From G965232465 sp965232465 (GTDB taxonomy: Bacteria; Pseudomonadota; Alphaproteobacteria; JAQWUY01): a stretch of 64,000 bases of DNA. A program made the translations under genes and the position numbers. How positions within the stretch are numbered: position 1 is the stretch's first letter; each line of letters starts with the position of its first letter. Under the pieces are notes generated by a model. The model saw nothing but the letters and a program-made list of their open reading frames with translations. It had not been told where the DNA came from and searched no databases. Where the stretch lies: the NCBI GenBank assembly GCA_965232465.1, contig OZ246977.1:2232001-2296000 (forward strand), written 5' to 3'. This document shows positions 10,223 to 18,483 of the stretch, in pieces.

Positions 10223-10353
10223 TGTACAGAGTGGGTGAAAAAAGTACAGTGGTTACTTCGGTAGCGGTTATGGAGTTCCAGCCTGAAAACACAATATTGG
10301 TTTTGTAATCAAGTCTCGACATGAAAAAGCACCCTTTGGGGTGCTTTTATTTT
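10223..10353 (+). ncRNA. candidate small RNA, about 130 nt, unknown family
   Basis: Bounded by a strong promoter and an intrinsic terminator, with no plausible ORF between. Visible structure: GTTAC-TTCG-GTAGC, a 5-bp stem closed by a C(UUCG)G tetraloop near 10252-10265; a weaker AAAAC/GTTTT stem around 10286-10304; then the terminator stem. It lies between the methyltransferase and HicAB genes within the invertible segment, so its orientation flips with the switch. A degenerate copy of its 3' half is at about 10655-10700. I do not recognise the family. The tail superficially recalls a tracrRNA, but no cas gene or CRISPR array is in the window. Confidence 0.45.
10325..10353. terminator. intrinsic terminator, probably bidirectional
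   Basis: GCACCC (10329-10334), loop TTTG, GGGTGC (10339-10344), flanked by AAAA and TTTTATTTT. It serves the candidate small RNA and, on the other strand, could stop the transcript from HicAB. Confidence 0.75.
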
Positions 10354-10430
10354 AATAAATCAGATATAGCCTTTTCAAAATTGAGTGTTTTTATCGTTGG
10401 TATAGTTTTTTAATGGATTTTATAAAGGCT

Positions 10431-10616
10431 TTATGTTGCTTTGGCTGTTTCATTATTATCAAAATTTACTTCCAAATGTTTAAAGGTAAATGGTACTGTA
10501 TCGTCCATGTTATCCAGTACATCCACTAACTTAGCAACAAAATATTCAGGTAAATCGGGGTTTTGTTTTTGTGCAATCACAGTCCGCAATTGTTTATTTT
10601 CTTGAAATGCTTGCAA
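10431..10616 (-). CDS. short hypothetical ORF, possibly a gene remnant
   Basis: Sixty-one codons from a TTG, with no clear ribosome site. The composition looks protein-like (LPEYFVAKLVDVLDNMDD, PFTFKHLEVNFDNNE) and the frame stays open a little upstream without an ATG, so it may be the tail of a decayed gene. No family is recognised. It lies between the candidate small RNA and hicB in the invertible segment. Confidence 0.25.
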   Translation of the reverse strand: MQAFQENKQLRTVIAQKQNPDLPEYFVAKLVDVLDNMDDTVPFTFKHLEVNFDNNETAKAT

Positions 10617-10654
10617 AAAATTGACAATAAAAAAAGCACCTTAAAATCTACTTT

Positions 10655-10704
10655 ATATTGACTTTTTTGTCAAGTCTCAAAATGAAAAAGTACTTTTCGG
10701 GGTA
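10655..10704 (+). repeat. degenerate second copy of the small-RNA 3' half
   Basis: TATATTG, CAAGTCTC, ATGAAAAAG and CGGGGT occur in the same order as ATATTGG, CAAGTCTC, ATGAAAAAG and TGGGGT at about 10292-10341. The terminator stem is decayed here (TACTTTTCGGGGTA). It is probably a diverged duplication. Confidence 0.4.
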
Positions 10705-10767
10705 TCAGAAGTGGACCCTGTTGTTTGGACCATTTCTATCTTTATTCTAGGTAGTAAAGCTCATAAA

Positions 10768-11181
10768 TCATAAAGATTGTATTTCTTTTGTAATACAATC
10801 GGCTATAAAGCGGGCTTTTTTACCTTTTCCTATTTTTGTATCGAGTGCATGTATAACACTTTGGGGCAAAGTAATATTTAGTCTCTTACTTTTTTCTTTA
10901 ACATATGCGGTAATAGGTAATATACCTACCATATCAATTTTATCATATTCGTTATCAGGATTTGCTTTAAATTCTGATAAGATTTTTTCAGCGGACTGAG
11001 TGGGTATCAAATCATCGAATCCGTATCCTTCAAAATAGGTTTCTAAATAATCTTGTGCCATATACATAGCATTTTTTATACTGGTTCCCAATGTTATTGC
11101 ATGCGGTATTTCAGGGAAAATGACCGTGTAATCTATATCATCAGGATGTTTATAAATAATGGCATAATAAGTTACTTTCAT
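10768..11181 (-). CDS. hicB: HicB-family antitoxin
   Basis: A 137-residue protein. The N-terminal half has the partially degraded RNase H fold of HicB antitoxins (YYAIIYKHPDDIDYTVIFPEI, TLGTSIKNAMYMAQDYLE). The C-terminal half (RLNITLPQSVIHALDTKIGKGKKARFIADCI) looks like a ribbon-helix-helix DNA-binding tail. Its ATG is 1 nt after the stop of hicA, the usual toxin-first HicAB order, implying coupled translation. Known role: binds and neutralises HicA and represses the operon. The pair sits inside the invertible methyltransferase segment, where it could stabilise the cassette. Confidence 0.85.
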   Translation of the reverse strand: MKVTYYAIIYKHPDDIDYTVIFPEIPHAITLGTSIKNAMYMAQDYLETYFEGYGFDDLIPTQSAEKILSEFKANPDNEYDKIDMVGILPITAYVKEKSKRLNITLPQSVIHALDTKIGKGKKARFIADCITKEIQSL

Positions 11182-11182
11182 T

Positions 11183-11377
11183 TTACTTTCCTTTCAATAT
11201 CTTTAATAATTCTTTTTCAATTCGAATTGGTAAATCTTTATTACCATGATATGGTAAAATCCATATTTTTCCATTTTTTTTTTTTTTATACTTACGATGA
11301 CTACCTTTACCACCCCTTATCCATCGCCACCCATCGTCAATTAACATCTTATGAGCTTGTTTACATTTTATCGACAT
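11183..11377 (-). CDS. hicA: HicA-family mRNA interferase toxin with an A14 coding tract
   Basis: A 64-residue toxin with the HicA double-stranded RNA-binding-like fold. The family core GGKGSHRKYKKKKNGKIWILPYHG contains the GSH catalytic histidine (about H27), and the ending is the typical IPIRIEKELLKILKG pattern. A GGTAAGGAAAGTAC leader gives the ribosome site. The four lysines plus asparagine after the catalytic motif are encoded by a run of 14 A residues (T14 on the plus strand, 11274-11287). Such a run can slip in replication or transcription and truncate the toxin. Role: cleaves mRNA when not bound by HicB. Confidence 0.85.
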   Translation of the reverse strand: MSIKCKQAHKMLIDDGWRWIRGGKGSHRKYKKKKNGKIWILPYHGNKDLPIRIEKELLKILKGK

Positions 11378-11445
11378 GTACTTTCCTTACCTAATAAATA
11401 ATTATACGCATACTTATGCACACTGTCAACTTTAAAATATTTGTT

Positions 11446-12290
11446 TTACGATGTACTGCCCTGTAATATAACCCGAATCTCTTCCACAGATTTATAGTGT
11501 ATAAACGCTTTGGTAAAATAAGGTTCTTTTTGCCATTTCTGATATACACCTGTTAAAAATTGCTGTTGTGTGTCGCTGTCTGTGTCGGGTAATGGTTTCA
11601 CAAACTGCCCTATACTATCATTTATGTAACATTCTTTTTGTTGCATTTGGTCGGCAAAATATAATCCAAATACCATAATATCGACCAATTCTGTAAAATA
11701 TTGTGCCATGTCTGTTAAAGCATGTTGGTTACAAAATTGAATGTAATCGACCAAGTGATTAAATGGTTCTTGATGTTTTAAGTCCATTTTTGGAATTGGA
11801 ATATTTTCTACATATTGTTTTTTCCATTCAAACGCTTGACCAAGTGGGATTCCTGATAATAAAGTAAAATACCAATTAAATACTTTACTATTCATATCAG
11901 CAATTAAGTATTTTAAAGATTCATTATTACTAGTCATCATATTGGCAGGGGCGTTGATAAAATCCCCTTCTTTTATAAGTGCAAAATTAGATTTATAATT
12001 GATATTTCCCCAACAGATTTTTGGCTTATAAAAATCGCTCCAATAACTTATACTATCTTGTGTTTCAAACCATTTATGCCCTGTTTTTTTACGGGTTTTT
12101 TGCCGTTTACCATCTTTGTCAATAAATGTCTCGCCTGTTTGGTTTAGTTTAGGTAAAAATTGCTTTAAATATTGTTTTAAAGCGGGGTATGCGTTTATAT
12201 CTAATTTTAATGCTGGGAATGTACCAATCAACCATAAATCCGCCCAGTTGGCTTGGTATTTTTTTATGTCTCTGCCCCTTAAAACCGGTC
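11446..12290 (-). pseudogene. silent alternative C-terminal cassette of the type IIG methyltransferase
   Basis: No start codon or N-terminal methylase part is present. The open frame (261 codons after the shared repeat, plus the repeat itself) encodes only the target-recognition half and C-terminus. It starts with the same ANWADLWLIGT segment as the expressed gene, diverges through the recognition region (FPALKLDINAYPALKQYL, KKTGHKWFETQDSISYW), then becomes nearly identical (IPIPKMDLKHQEPFNHLVDY onward). It faces the expressed gene, and the join through the repeat is in frame. Inversion would give a hybrid of about 1174 residues against 1166 for the current form. It is best seen as a storage cassette, not a dead gene. 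Confidence 0.9.
12220..12290 (-). repeat. right arm of 71-bp perfect inverted repeat
   Basis: The reverse complement of 9319-9389 with no mismatch. It marks the 5' edge of the silent cassette and lies 42 bp before the recombinase start codon. That adjacency is typical of DNA invertases and their sites. Confidence 0.9.
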
Positions 12291-12331
12291 ATTTAAATTG
12301 TGCTATATTCACGCCTTTTCAAGGGGGTATT

Positions 12332-12931
12332 ATGATATACGCATACATAAGGGTTAGCACCGATAAGCAGACTGTTGAAAACCAACGATTTGAAATTGAA
12401 CGCTACGCAGAACAACAAAACTTAAAAATCGATAAATGGATCGAAGAGACCGTATCAGGCACCAAAGACCCCAATGAAAGAAAACTGGGCAAGTGCATAA
12501 AACGCATGGAAAAAGACGACATCATTATTGCCATCGAACTATCCCGTTTGGGGCGGAACTTGCTTATGATTATGTCTATTTTAAATACCTGTATGGACAA
12601 GGGCATCAAAATATGGACTATCCACGACAATTATAAACTGGGCGATGACATCAGTTCCAAAGTACTGGCATTTGCCTTTGGTCTGTCCGCAGAGATTGAA
12701 CGCAACCTAATATCCCAACGCACCAAAGAAGGACTTGCCCGTCGCCGTGCCGAAGGGGTTATTTTGGGGCGTCCCAAAGGAAGAAAATCAGATACATACA
12801 AATTAACGGGACGGGAAGACAAAATAAAAACCTTGCTGTCCAAAGGCATATCAAAAAGAAAAATGGCAAAACGATTAAAAGTAAATCGAAACACCCTAAG
12901 TAGATTTATAAACGAACATATGCAGATTTAA
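12332..12931 (+). CDS. serine recombinase (resolvase/invertase family)
   Basis: A 199-residue protein from the ATG at 12332, which has AAGGGGG 4 nt upstream; the open frame extends 72 codons further 5' but that part runs through the inverted repeat and is not protein-like. N-terminal catalytic domain: MIYAYIRVSTDKQTVENQR with the nucleophile Ser in RVST (about S9), LSRLGRN (about 70-76), FGLSAEIERNLISQRTKEGLARRRAEG (E helix), then GRPKGRK. The C-terminal helix-turn-helix is LLSKGISKRKMAKRLKVNRNTLSRFI. Length and domain order match Hin/Gin/Pin-type invertases. Its location at the edge of the inverted repeat makes it the obvious enzyme for flipping the methyltransferase cassettes. Confidence 0.9.
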   Translation: MIYAYIRVSTDKQTVENQRFEIERYAEQQNLKIDKWIEETVSGTKDPNERKLGKCIKRMEKDDIIIAIELSRLGRNLLMIMSILNTCMDKGIKIWTIHDNYKLGDDISSKVLAFAFGLSAEIERNLISQRTKEGLARRRAEGVILGRPKGRKSDTYKLTGREDKIKTLLSKGISKRKMAKRLKVNRNTLSRFINEHMQI

Positions 12932-13046
12932 ACAATGGCAATTATCATAGGCATTTTAATAAACTTAGAAAAATTCATAAAAATCTAAGAATACCTATAT
13001 AAAGGTAACCACATAAAAGGGGTGCTTCTGAGTTGGAGTGGAAGTG

Positions 13047-14216
13047 TTATATATAAGTATCTATGTACGCTATCATGCGGTTAATGCCTGCTGATACCAG
13101 CGATTCTTCAGTTGCCATGTTAATGCGTATATAACCTTTTTTACCAGTGGGACCAAAGTATGCTCCGGGACAGGTACATACCCCTTGTTTTTCCAACAAA
13201 TCCAAACAAAATTCTTCTGAATTTATGCTGAGTTTTGATATGTTAATAAACAAATAAAATGCCGCATTGGGGGTATTAAAAGATATATTTTCCACATGCG
13301 AAAGGGTGTTACAGACCGTTTTTATACGCCGCTGCATGGTATGCCGTATAACAGATGTGTAATCACAACCGCTATTTAAATATGTCAAAGTTGCCTGTTG
13401 AATAAACGCTGGTTGGCACGAATACATTAAAGAGTTCATATTATTTATGCGTTGTATAATATCTGAATTACCCAGCAAATATCCCATACGAAAGGCGGGG
13501 CAAACCGCATCTTTTGACAAAGAGTATAAATAACTTATATTAGGGTAATGGCGGGTGGAAATATCCGTATCGTCGTAAACCAAGTTTTTATAGGTTTCGT
13601 CCATTAAAACTGGTACGCCGTGTGTATAACAGGTTTGTAAAATAGGGGCGATACAGTCACCTGAAACCGCCCGTCCCAAAGGATTAGATGGATTGTTTAT
13701 TACAATTGCTTTTACAGTGTGGGTTTTTATGGCGTTTTCAATAAAATCTGTATCCGGTGCCCACCCTTGTGATTCCATATTAGGATAGGCAATCACCCGT
13801 AGGTTTAGGGCTTGGGCAACCAAATAAAACACATGATAGCCCGGATCAGGTAACAGTATGGTATCGCCCGCATTACACAAGGTGGCGAAATAGTAATATA
13901 TAAAAACATTACCCGCCGATATGGCAATGTTATCGGCACCAAATATGCTGTTTTTTTCCCGACTATTGATTTCAGCAAATCGTACCCGCAAATCGTGTAA
14001 ACCCTCAGCAGGACAATATCCCATATGTGGATTTTCAACGGTTTGTTGCAGAATATCTTGTAATACTTGATTTTTAAAGGCGGTGCTATTATCACCAATT
14101 TCCAAATGAATAATATCCCGCCCCTGTGCGGACAACCCATTGGCAATCTGCATCATTTGTAAATTAGGCTGTGGTTTAATAGCATCAGAAAAATCGGAAA
14201 AAATGTGTACAGTCAT
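13047..14216 (-). CDS. PLP-dependent aminotransferase, class I/II
   Basis: A 389-residue fold-type I aminotransferase. Motifs: NNPSNPLG (174-181), the MDETYKNLVYDD block with the PLP-pyridine aspartate (D206), the Schiff-base lysine in YSLSKDAV (K235) and the phosphate/carboxylate-side arginine in AFRMGY (R243). The start MTVHIF (14216) has GGGAG 7 nt upstream and is preferred over the ATG at 14231. It probably acts on amino acids in the aspartate/aromatic group, but the substrate is not readable. It lies 90 bp downstream of a TRAP transporter on the same strand, which suggests that the transporter and enzyme handle a related amino or keto acid. Confidence 0.8.
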   Translation of the reverse strand: MTVHIFSDFSDAIKPQPNLQMMQIANGLSAQGRDIIHLEIGDNSTAFKNQVLQDILQQTVENPHMGYCPAEGLHDLRVRFAEINSREKNSIFGADNIAISAGNVFIYYYFATLCNAGDTILLPDPGYHVFYLVAQALNLRVIAYPNMESQGWAPDTDFIENAIKTHTVKAIVINNPSNPLGRAVSGDCIAPILQTCYTHGVPVLMDETYKNLVYDDTDISTRHYPNISYLYSLSKDAVCPAFRMGYLLGNSDIIQRINNMNSLMYSCQPAFIQQATLTYLNSGCDYTSVIRHTMQRRIKTVCNTLSHVENISFNTPNAAFYLFINISKLSINSEEFCLDLLEKQGVCTCPGAYFGPTGKKGYIRINMATEESLVSAGINRMIAYIDTYI

Positions 14217-14306
14217 TTTGGATACTCCCATAACTAAATCGGCTCTTATGTGTTTTCAAGTATAGCACAAAATCCTACTTAGAAATACCATTATAAGGAT
14301 AAAAAA

Positions 14307-15641
14307 TTATCTGTATAATATATTGGGTAATATCATCACGATTGTGGGAATAAAAATTAACAAACCCAATCGTATAATATCCGCCACCCAAAAGGGTGTA
14401 ACGCCTTTGAATATGTCAGCGGTTTTTACCTTAGGTAACATGGACGACAGCACAAATATGTTCATACCAATGGGCGGTGTAATCAAACTGATTTCTGTAA
14501 CCACAACCACCAAAATACCAAACCATACCAAATCCATACCCAACCCCGCAACAATGGGGTAAAATACAGGAATGGTTAACAATATCATGGACAACCCATC
14601 AAAAAACATGCCTAAGATAAGATAAATACCCATGATAATCAACACTACGGCAATGGGTGATATTTGCATGTTTGCCACAATCATCAATAATTCATCGGGT
14701 AATCCCGCCCGTGTAACAAAGCTGTTTAAGGTCATGGCGGCGGCAATAGCCGCAAATAAAATTCCTGTGGTGATAATGGTTTCCAATAATACTTCACGCA
14801 ACATGGTCAGATTGAATTTTTTCCGCATGATGGTAATTATTGTTGCCCAGCCCGCCCCAATACCAGCAGCTTCTGTGGGGGTAAACACACCCGCATAAAT
14901 GCCACCAAGTACCACGATAAACAAGATAAGAACAGAGGCAATTTGCCGTAACTGTTTCATGCGGTGTTGCCATGTACTTTTATCCCCTGCGGGTCCCTCC
15001 GCTGGGTTTTTCCACACCACATATTTTACCGCAACAAGATATAACAATACACCCAAAATACCCGGGATAAAACCAGCGGCAAACAATTCACGAATACTCG
15101 TTTCGGTTAAGATACCATAAATAATTAAAATCACACTGGGGGGAATAAGAATGCCCAAAGTGCCCCCCGCCACAATCGATGCGGCCGCCAATTTATCGCT
15201 GTACCCTTGTTTTTGCATGGGGGGCATGGATACTTTCGACATGGTGGCAACGGTGGCAAGGGACGATCCACAAATGGATGCAAAACCACCACACGCCACA
15301 ACCGTCGCCATGGCAAGTCCGCCCTTACGATGCCCCAAAAACGCATAAGACGCATTATATAATTCTTGCGACATACCCGCACGGGTAATAATATTGCCCA
15401 TATATATAAACAATGGAATCACAGACAATCCATATTCTTGGGCGGTACTGATAAATCGGGTGGTTAACACGGACATGGGGGCACGCCAATTCATATCCCA
15501 CAAGGCAAAAAACGGCACATCGGACGATTTTTGCAAAATGGCAAACCCAACGGTTCCCACCAACGCCATCGCCACAAACAAAGGCACCCGCATAAATATA
15601 AGAAACAATAAGATAGCAAGTGCCATAAGGCTAATCAGCAT
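14307..15641 (-). CDS. dctM: TRAP transporter large permease, DctM family
   Basis: A 444-residue, very hydrophobic inner-membrane protein with about 12 helices. Typical DctM segments are FMRVPLFVAMALVGTVGF at the N-terminus, ACGGFASICGSSLATVATMSK, a GGTLGILIPPSVILIIYG block, GVFTPTEAAGIGA and GMFFDGLSMILLTIP near the end. It forms the transport path of a sodium-driven tripartite importer with DctQ and DctP. Its start overlaps the end of dctQ by 11 bp, indicating translational coupling. Confidence 0.92.
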   Translation of the reverse strand: MLISLMALAILLFLIFMRVPLFVAMALVGTVGFAILQKSSDVPFFALWDMNWRAPMSVLTTRFISTAQEYGLSVIPLFIYMGNIITRAGMSQELYNASYAFLGHRKGGLAMATVVACGGFASICGSSLATVATMSKVSMPPMQKQGYSDKLAAASIVAGGTLGILIPPSVILIIYGILTETSIRELFAAGFIPGILGVLLYLVAVKYVVWKNPAEGPAGDKSTWQHRMKQLRQIASVLILFIVVLGGIYAGVFTPTEAAGIGAGWATIITIMRKKFNLTMLREVLLETIITTGILFAAIAAAMTLNSFVTRAGLPDELLMIVANMQISPIAVVLIIMGIYLILGMFFDGLSMILLTIPVFYPIVAGLGMDLVWFGILVVVVTEISLITPPIGMNIFVLSSMLPKVKTADIFKGVTPFWVADIIRLGLLIFIPTIVMILPNILYR

Positions 15642-16155
15642 GCGTATTGCCCCCCTGTTTACACAAAGTTCTTAGGATAAGTGCCACCATCAACACAGCG
15701 GTCACATATCCCATAAATTGGGCATACATAATTATATATGCGGTGGGGATTTCAAGGTATTCTGTGACCAATCCCCGCTTGAATGCCCGTTGGATAAGTT
15801 TTTCGCTGTATGCACTGATGGCATATACGCCACCGGCAATCATAATATAAGATAATATATCAGTGTATCGTTTCATTCGATCAGAAATAAAATTTTCCAA
15901 CACATCGACCACAATATGTTTTTTGTAATAAGATACAATCGGCAAACTGGTAAACACCAATATACCCAAAGTCATCTCGGTCAATTCCGTACTTCCCAGC
16001 AATGGTGCATTCAGAAAATATCGCCCAATCACATCGATACAGGTAATCAGAATTAATGCACACAAAGTAACACTAGCAATAAAAGTTAAAATGGATAATA
16101 TGATTTTTAGTATGATGTCATAATAGGATGTTTTCGATACATTTTGTATGGGCAT
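15631..16155 (-). CDS. dctQ: TRAP transporter small permease, DctQ family
   Basis: A 174-residue protein from the ATG at 16155 (MPIQNVSK), which has AGAGAGG 4 nt upstream; an alternative start 16 codons earlier lacks a site. Four membrane helices are visible, with the family block DVIGRYFLNAPLLGSTELTEMTLGILVFTSLP in the first half. It stabilises the interaction of DctM with the binding protein. It lies between dctP and dctM in the usual P-Q-M order. Confidence 0.88.
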   Translation of the reverse strand: MPIQNVSKTSYYDIILKIILSILTFIASVTLCALILITCIDVIGRYFLNAPLLGSTELTEMTLGILVFTSLPIVSYYKKHIVVDVLENFISDRMKRYTDILSYIMIAGGVYAISAYSEKLIQRAFKRGLVTEYLEIPTAYIIMYAQFMGYVTAVLMVALILRTLCKQGGNTHAD

Positions 16156-16236
16156 AAAACCTCTCTTAAATAGTTGTTTTAAGAATCGTTGGCAAAACCG
16201 CATTTATGAAATAGCTTTTTTAATATGCATAAAGTA

Positions 16237-16263
16237 TGGGCGAAACAAATACTGCTCCGCCCA
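16237..16263 (-). promoter_or_regulatory. intercistronic stem-loop between dctP and dctQ
   Basis: TGGGCG and CGCCCA pair around a 15-nt loop, with no U-run after it on the transcribed strand. Stem-loops between binding-protein and permease genes commonly stabilise or partly terminate the message so that the binding protein is made in excess. That role is inferred here. Confidence 0.4.
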
Positions 16264-16268
16264 ATAAT

Positions 16269-17261
16269 TTATTTTAACGCAGATTGGAATGTATCCAAGG
16301 CTTTTTTCGCATCTGAACTTTTCGCAGATGCTTTGTTAAGCCAATCTTGGGTAATATGAGCAGTTGCCGATTTAAATTCCGCTTCTAATGCCGAAGATTT
16401 AATCAGTTTGCTCGCATCAATTTTGCTTGCTGCATTGTCGGACTGTTGTTGCCAAATTTCCCCAATTTTCTTGGACAAGTTACGCCCTAACACGGACTTA
16501 ACCGCCATTTCATCGGCCCCCAAAGATGCCATAAAGTCTTCGTTGATAACAAAACCGAAACTACCCAAGTACATGTTTAATTCCACCAAGTATGGGGATA
16601 CTTCTTTTAAGCGGAGGAATTCCCGTTCAGCATATGGCATAAATACACCATCCGCCACGCCAGTTTGCAAAATTTCATATACTTTTGATCCCGGTGCGGA
16701 TACGCCCGCAACACCAAAAGTATCGGCAATGGCTTTTTGTACACCGCCCCCAATACGGATTTTTTTACCCCTTATTTCACTTAAACTGTCGATAGGCTTT
16801 CTGAGTTGAATTTGCCCTTGTGCATGTACCCATAATCCGCCTAGGTACAGACCGGCATGTTCATTGTTTTTGGCAAAGTATGTATTGTATACATCCCAAT
16901 ATGCGGCGGATGCCACACCCGCATCTGCTTTTTTATACAATGGTAATTCAGAAAAACCGGTTAAAACGAATCTTCCGGGCATATATCCATGAAACGACCA
17001 AGCCGCATCGACAACACCATCTTCAACCAAATCAAACAAATCTTTGGGATGTCCCATACCATATTCAATTTTCAAAGATACCCGACCATTGGTTGCGGAT
17101 TCTAAGTCTTTTTTAAGGTTTTCTAGGACAATCGCATTTTGAAAGTGTCCCGATGGAAGCCAACTGGCAACTTTCATAACTTTTTGTGCAAATACCACAG
17201 AGGCTAGGAATATAGTCAAACCCACCACAATACCCGCTTTTACAATATACATTAATTTCAT
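16269..17261 (-). CDS. dctP: TRAP transporter periplasmic substrate-binding protein, DctP family
   Basis: A 330-residue secreted protein from the ATG at 17261, with AGGAGAG upstream. A signal peptide (KAGIVVGLTIFLASVVFA, cut before QKVMK) is followed by the DctP/TAXI-type fold: VASWLPSGHFQNAIVLENL, RVSLKIEYGMGHPKDLFDLVEDGVVDAAW, then IRGKKIRIGGGVQKAIADTFG and PGSKVYEILQTGVADGVFMPY near residues 160-215. The arginine of KIRIGGG is the position that usually binds a ligand carboxylate, so the substrate is probably an organic acid. Its position next to the paa genes makes an aromatic acid possible but not shown. Confidence 0.88.
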   Translation of the reverse strand: MKLMYIVKAGIVVGLTIFLASVVFAQKVMKVASWLPSGHFQNAIVLENLKKDLESATNGRVSLKIEYGMGHPKDLFDLVEDGVVDAAWSFHGYMPGRFVLTGFSELPLYKKADAGVASAAYWDVYNTYFAKNNEHAGLYLGGLWVHAQGQIQLRKPIDSLSEIRGKKIRIGGGVQKAIADTFGVAGVSAPGSKVYEILQTGVADGVFMPYAEREFLRLKEVSPYLVELNMYLGSFGFVINEDFMASLGADEMAVKSVLGRNLSKKIGEIWQQQSDNAASKIDASKLIKSSALEAEFKSATAHITQDWLNKASAKSSDAKKALDTFQSALK

Positions 17262-17420
17262 TTTATTCTCTCCTATTAATGAATTAAAATTTGTAGTGTT
17301 AAGCAACACCGGCTAAAAATTTTATATTTTAATGAATCCCTTAAAATATTATATTCAAATATATCCCCTATTGTATCCCCTTCCCCTATTTTTTCAATGG
17401 TATTTTTATAAAATACAGTT

Positions 17421-18470
17421 TTATACATCAAAATCTACCACTACTTTTGGGGATACAGGATATGCTTGACAAGACAAAATATAGCCTTGTGCCACCTCTT
17501 CTTCGGGCAGAGCATAGTTTAAATCCATGGTTACTTCGCCTGTTATCACTTGGCATTTGCATGTGGAACATACCCCCGCCTTGCAGGCAAAAGGCAAATC
17601 GGTTCCCATGTTTATACCAGCGGTTAAAATATTGTTTTCATGGGTATCCATTTCAAAACTGGTTGTCGAACCAGATTTAATAATGCTAATGTGATGTTTT
17701 TTCTGGGTGCCAATAACTTTGCGTTTTTTGGGGGTGGTGGGTGTGCCGAATAATTCAAAATGAATACGCCCCTTATCGATACCCACTGCGGTGCATACGC
17801 TATTTACCGTGTCGATAATCGCCTTGGGTCCACAAACGAATGCATGGTCGATTTTTTGTCGCAACATTACCTTGACAATATGGCTGATTTTTTCCATATC
17901 GATACGACCGCTACGCAAGTCGATTTTTTGGTGTTCACGGCTCAGCACATGTATTAGGTTAAATCGGGTTACGAATTGATTTTTTAAGCCTGTTAATGCT
18001 TCCTTAAACATAATGCTATGGCTATAACTGTTGCCATATACAAGGGTGATTTGGGCGGTGTTATCCGTATTTAAAATATATTCACACAACGACAAAATGG
18101 GTGTAATGCCACTGCCGGCACAGACCATTAGATACTGTCCCCCTTGTGGAGTATTTTCGGGTAATACAAACTGTCCTTGTGGGGGCATCACTTGCAATGT
18201 ATCGCCTACTTTTAATACTGTGTTGGCATATGTGGAAAATACACCATCGGGAATGTGCTTAATACCCACTTGCAATTTTCCACTGTTGGGGGGGGAACAT
18301 ATGGAATATGCCCGTCGTACATTTTTGCCATTAATATCTGCTTGTACAGTCACATATTGTCCCGCCTTAAATGTAAATGTCTGTGCCAAGTTTTCAGGAA
18401 TATCAAATTCTACGACCACTGCTTGCTGGGTTTCTTGGCGAATGTCTTTTATGGTTAAGGCATGTAACAT
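17421..18470 (-). CDS. paaE: 1,2-phenylacetyl-CoA epoxidase reductase subunit PaaE
   Basis: A 349-residue oxidoreductase that passes electrons from NAD(P)H via FAD and a 2Fe-2S centre to the PaaABC(D) oxygenase. The ferredoxin-reductase FAD motif is RRAYSICSPP (52-61), the NAD-binding region is LMVCAGSGITPILSL, and the C-terminal plant-type ferredoxin has cysteines in CKAGVCSTC (C296, C301, C304) and LSC (C334). The start MLHALTIKD at 18470 has GAGG about 8 nt upstream and lies after the paaD stop; the longer frame overlapping paaD is not family-like. Last gene of paaABCDE. A G8 run (18288-18295) encodes part of the PPN turn after the FAD motif. Confidence 0.92.
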   Translation of the reverse strand: MLHALTIKDIRQETQQAVVVEFDIPENLAQTFTFKAGQYVTVQADINGKNVRRAYSICSPPNSGKLQVGIKHIPDGVFSTYANTVLKVGDTLQVMPPQGQFVLPENTPQGGQYLMVCAGSGITPILSLCEYILNTDNTAQITLVYGNSYSHSIMFKEALTGLKNQFVTRFNLIHVLSREHQKIDLRSGRIDMEKISHIVKVMLRQKIDHAFVCGPKAIIDTVNSVCTAVGIDKGRIHFELFGTPTTPKKRKVIGTQKKHHISIIKSGSTTSFEMDTHENNILTAGINMGTDLPFACKAGVCSTCKCQVITGEVTMDLNYALPEEEVAQGYILSCQAYPVSPKVVVDFDV

Positions 18471-18483
18471 TTTTTTATATTCC

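Noticed and set aside
10223..10353. tracrRNA-like tail of the candidate small RNA
   Set aside because: The resemblance rests on a short AAAAAG plus terminator hairpin. There is no cas9, no array and no anti-repeat match in the window.
12116..12331. Longer N-terminus of the serine recombinase
   Set aside because: These 72 codons overlap the silent cassette and inverted repeat on the other strand and are not recombinase-like; MIYAYIRVST at 12332 with AAGGGGG is the family start.
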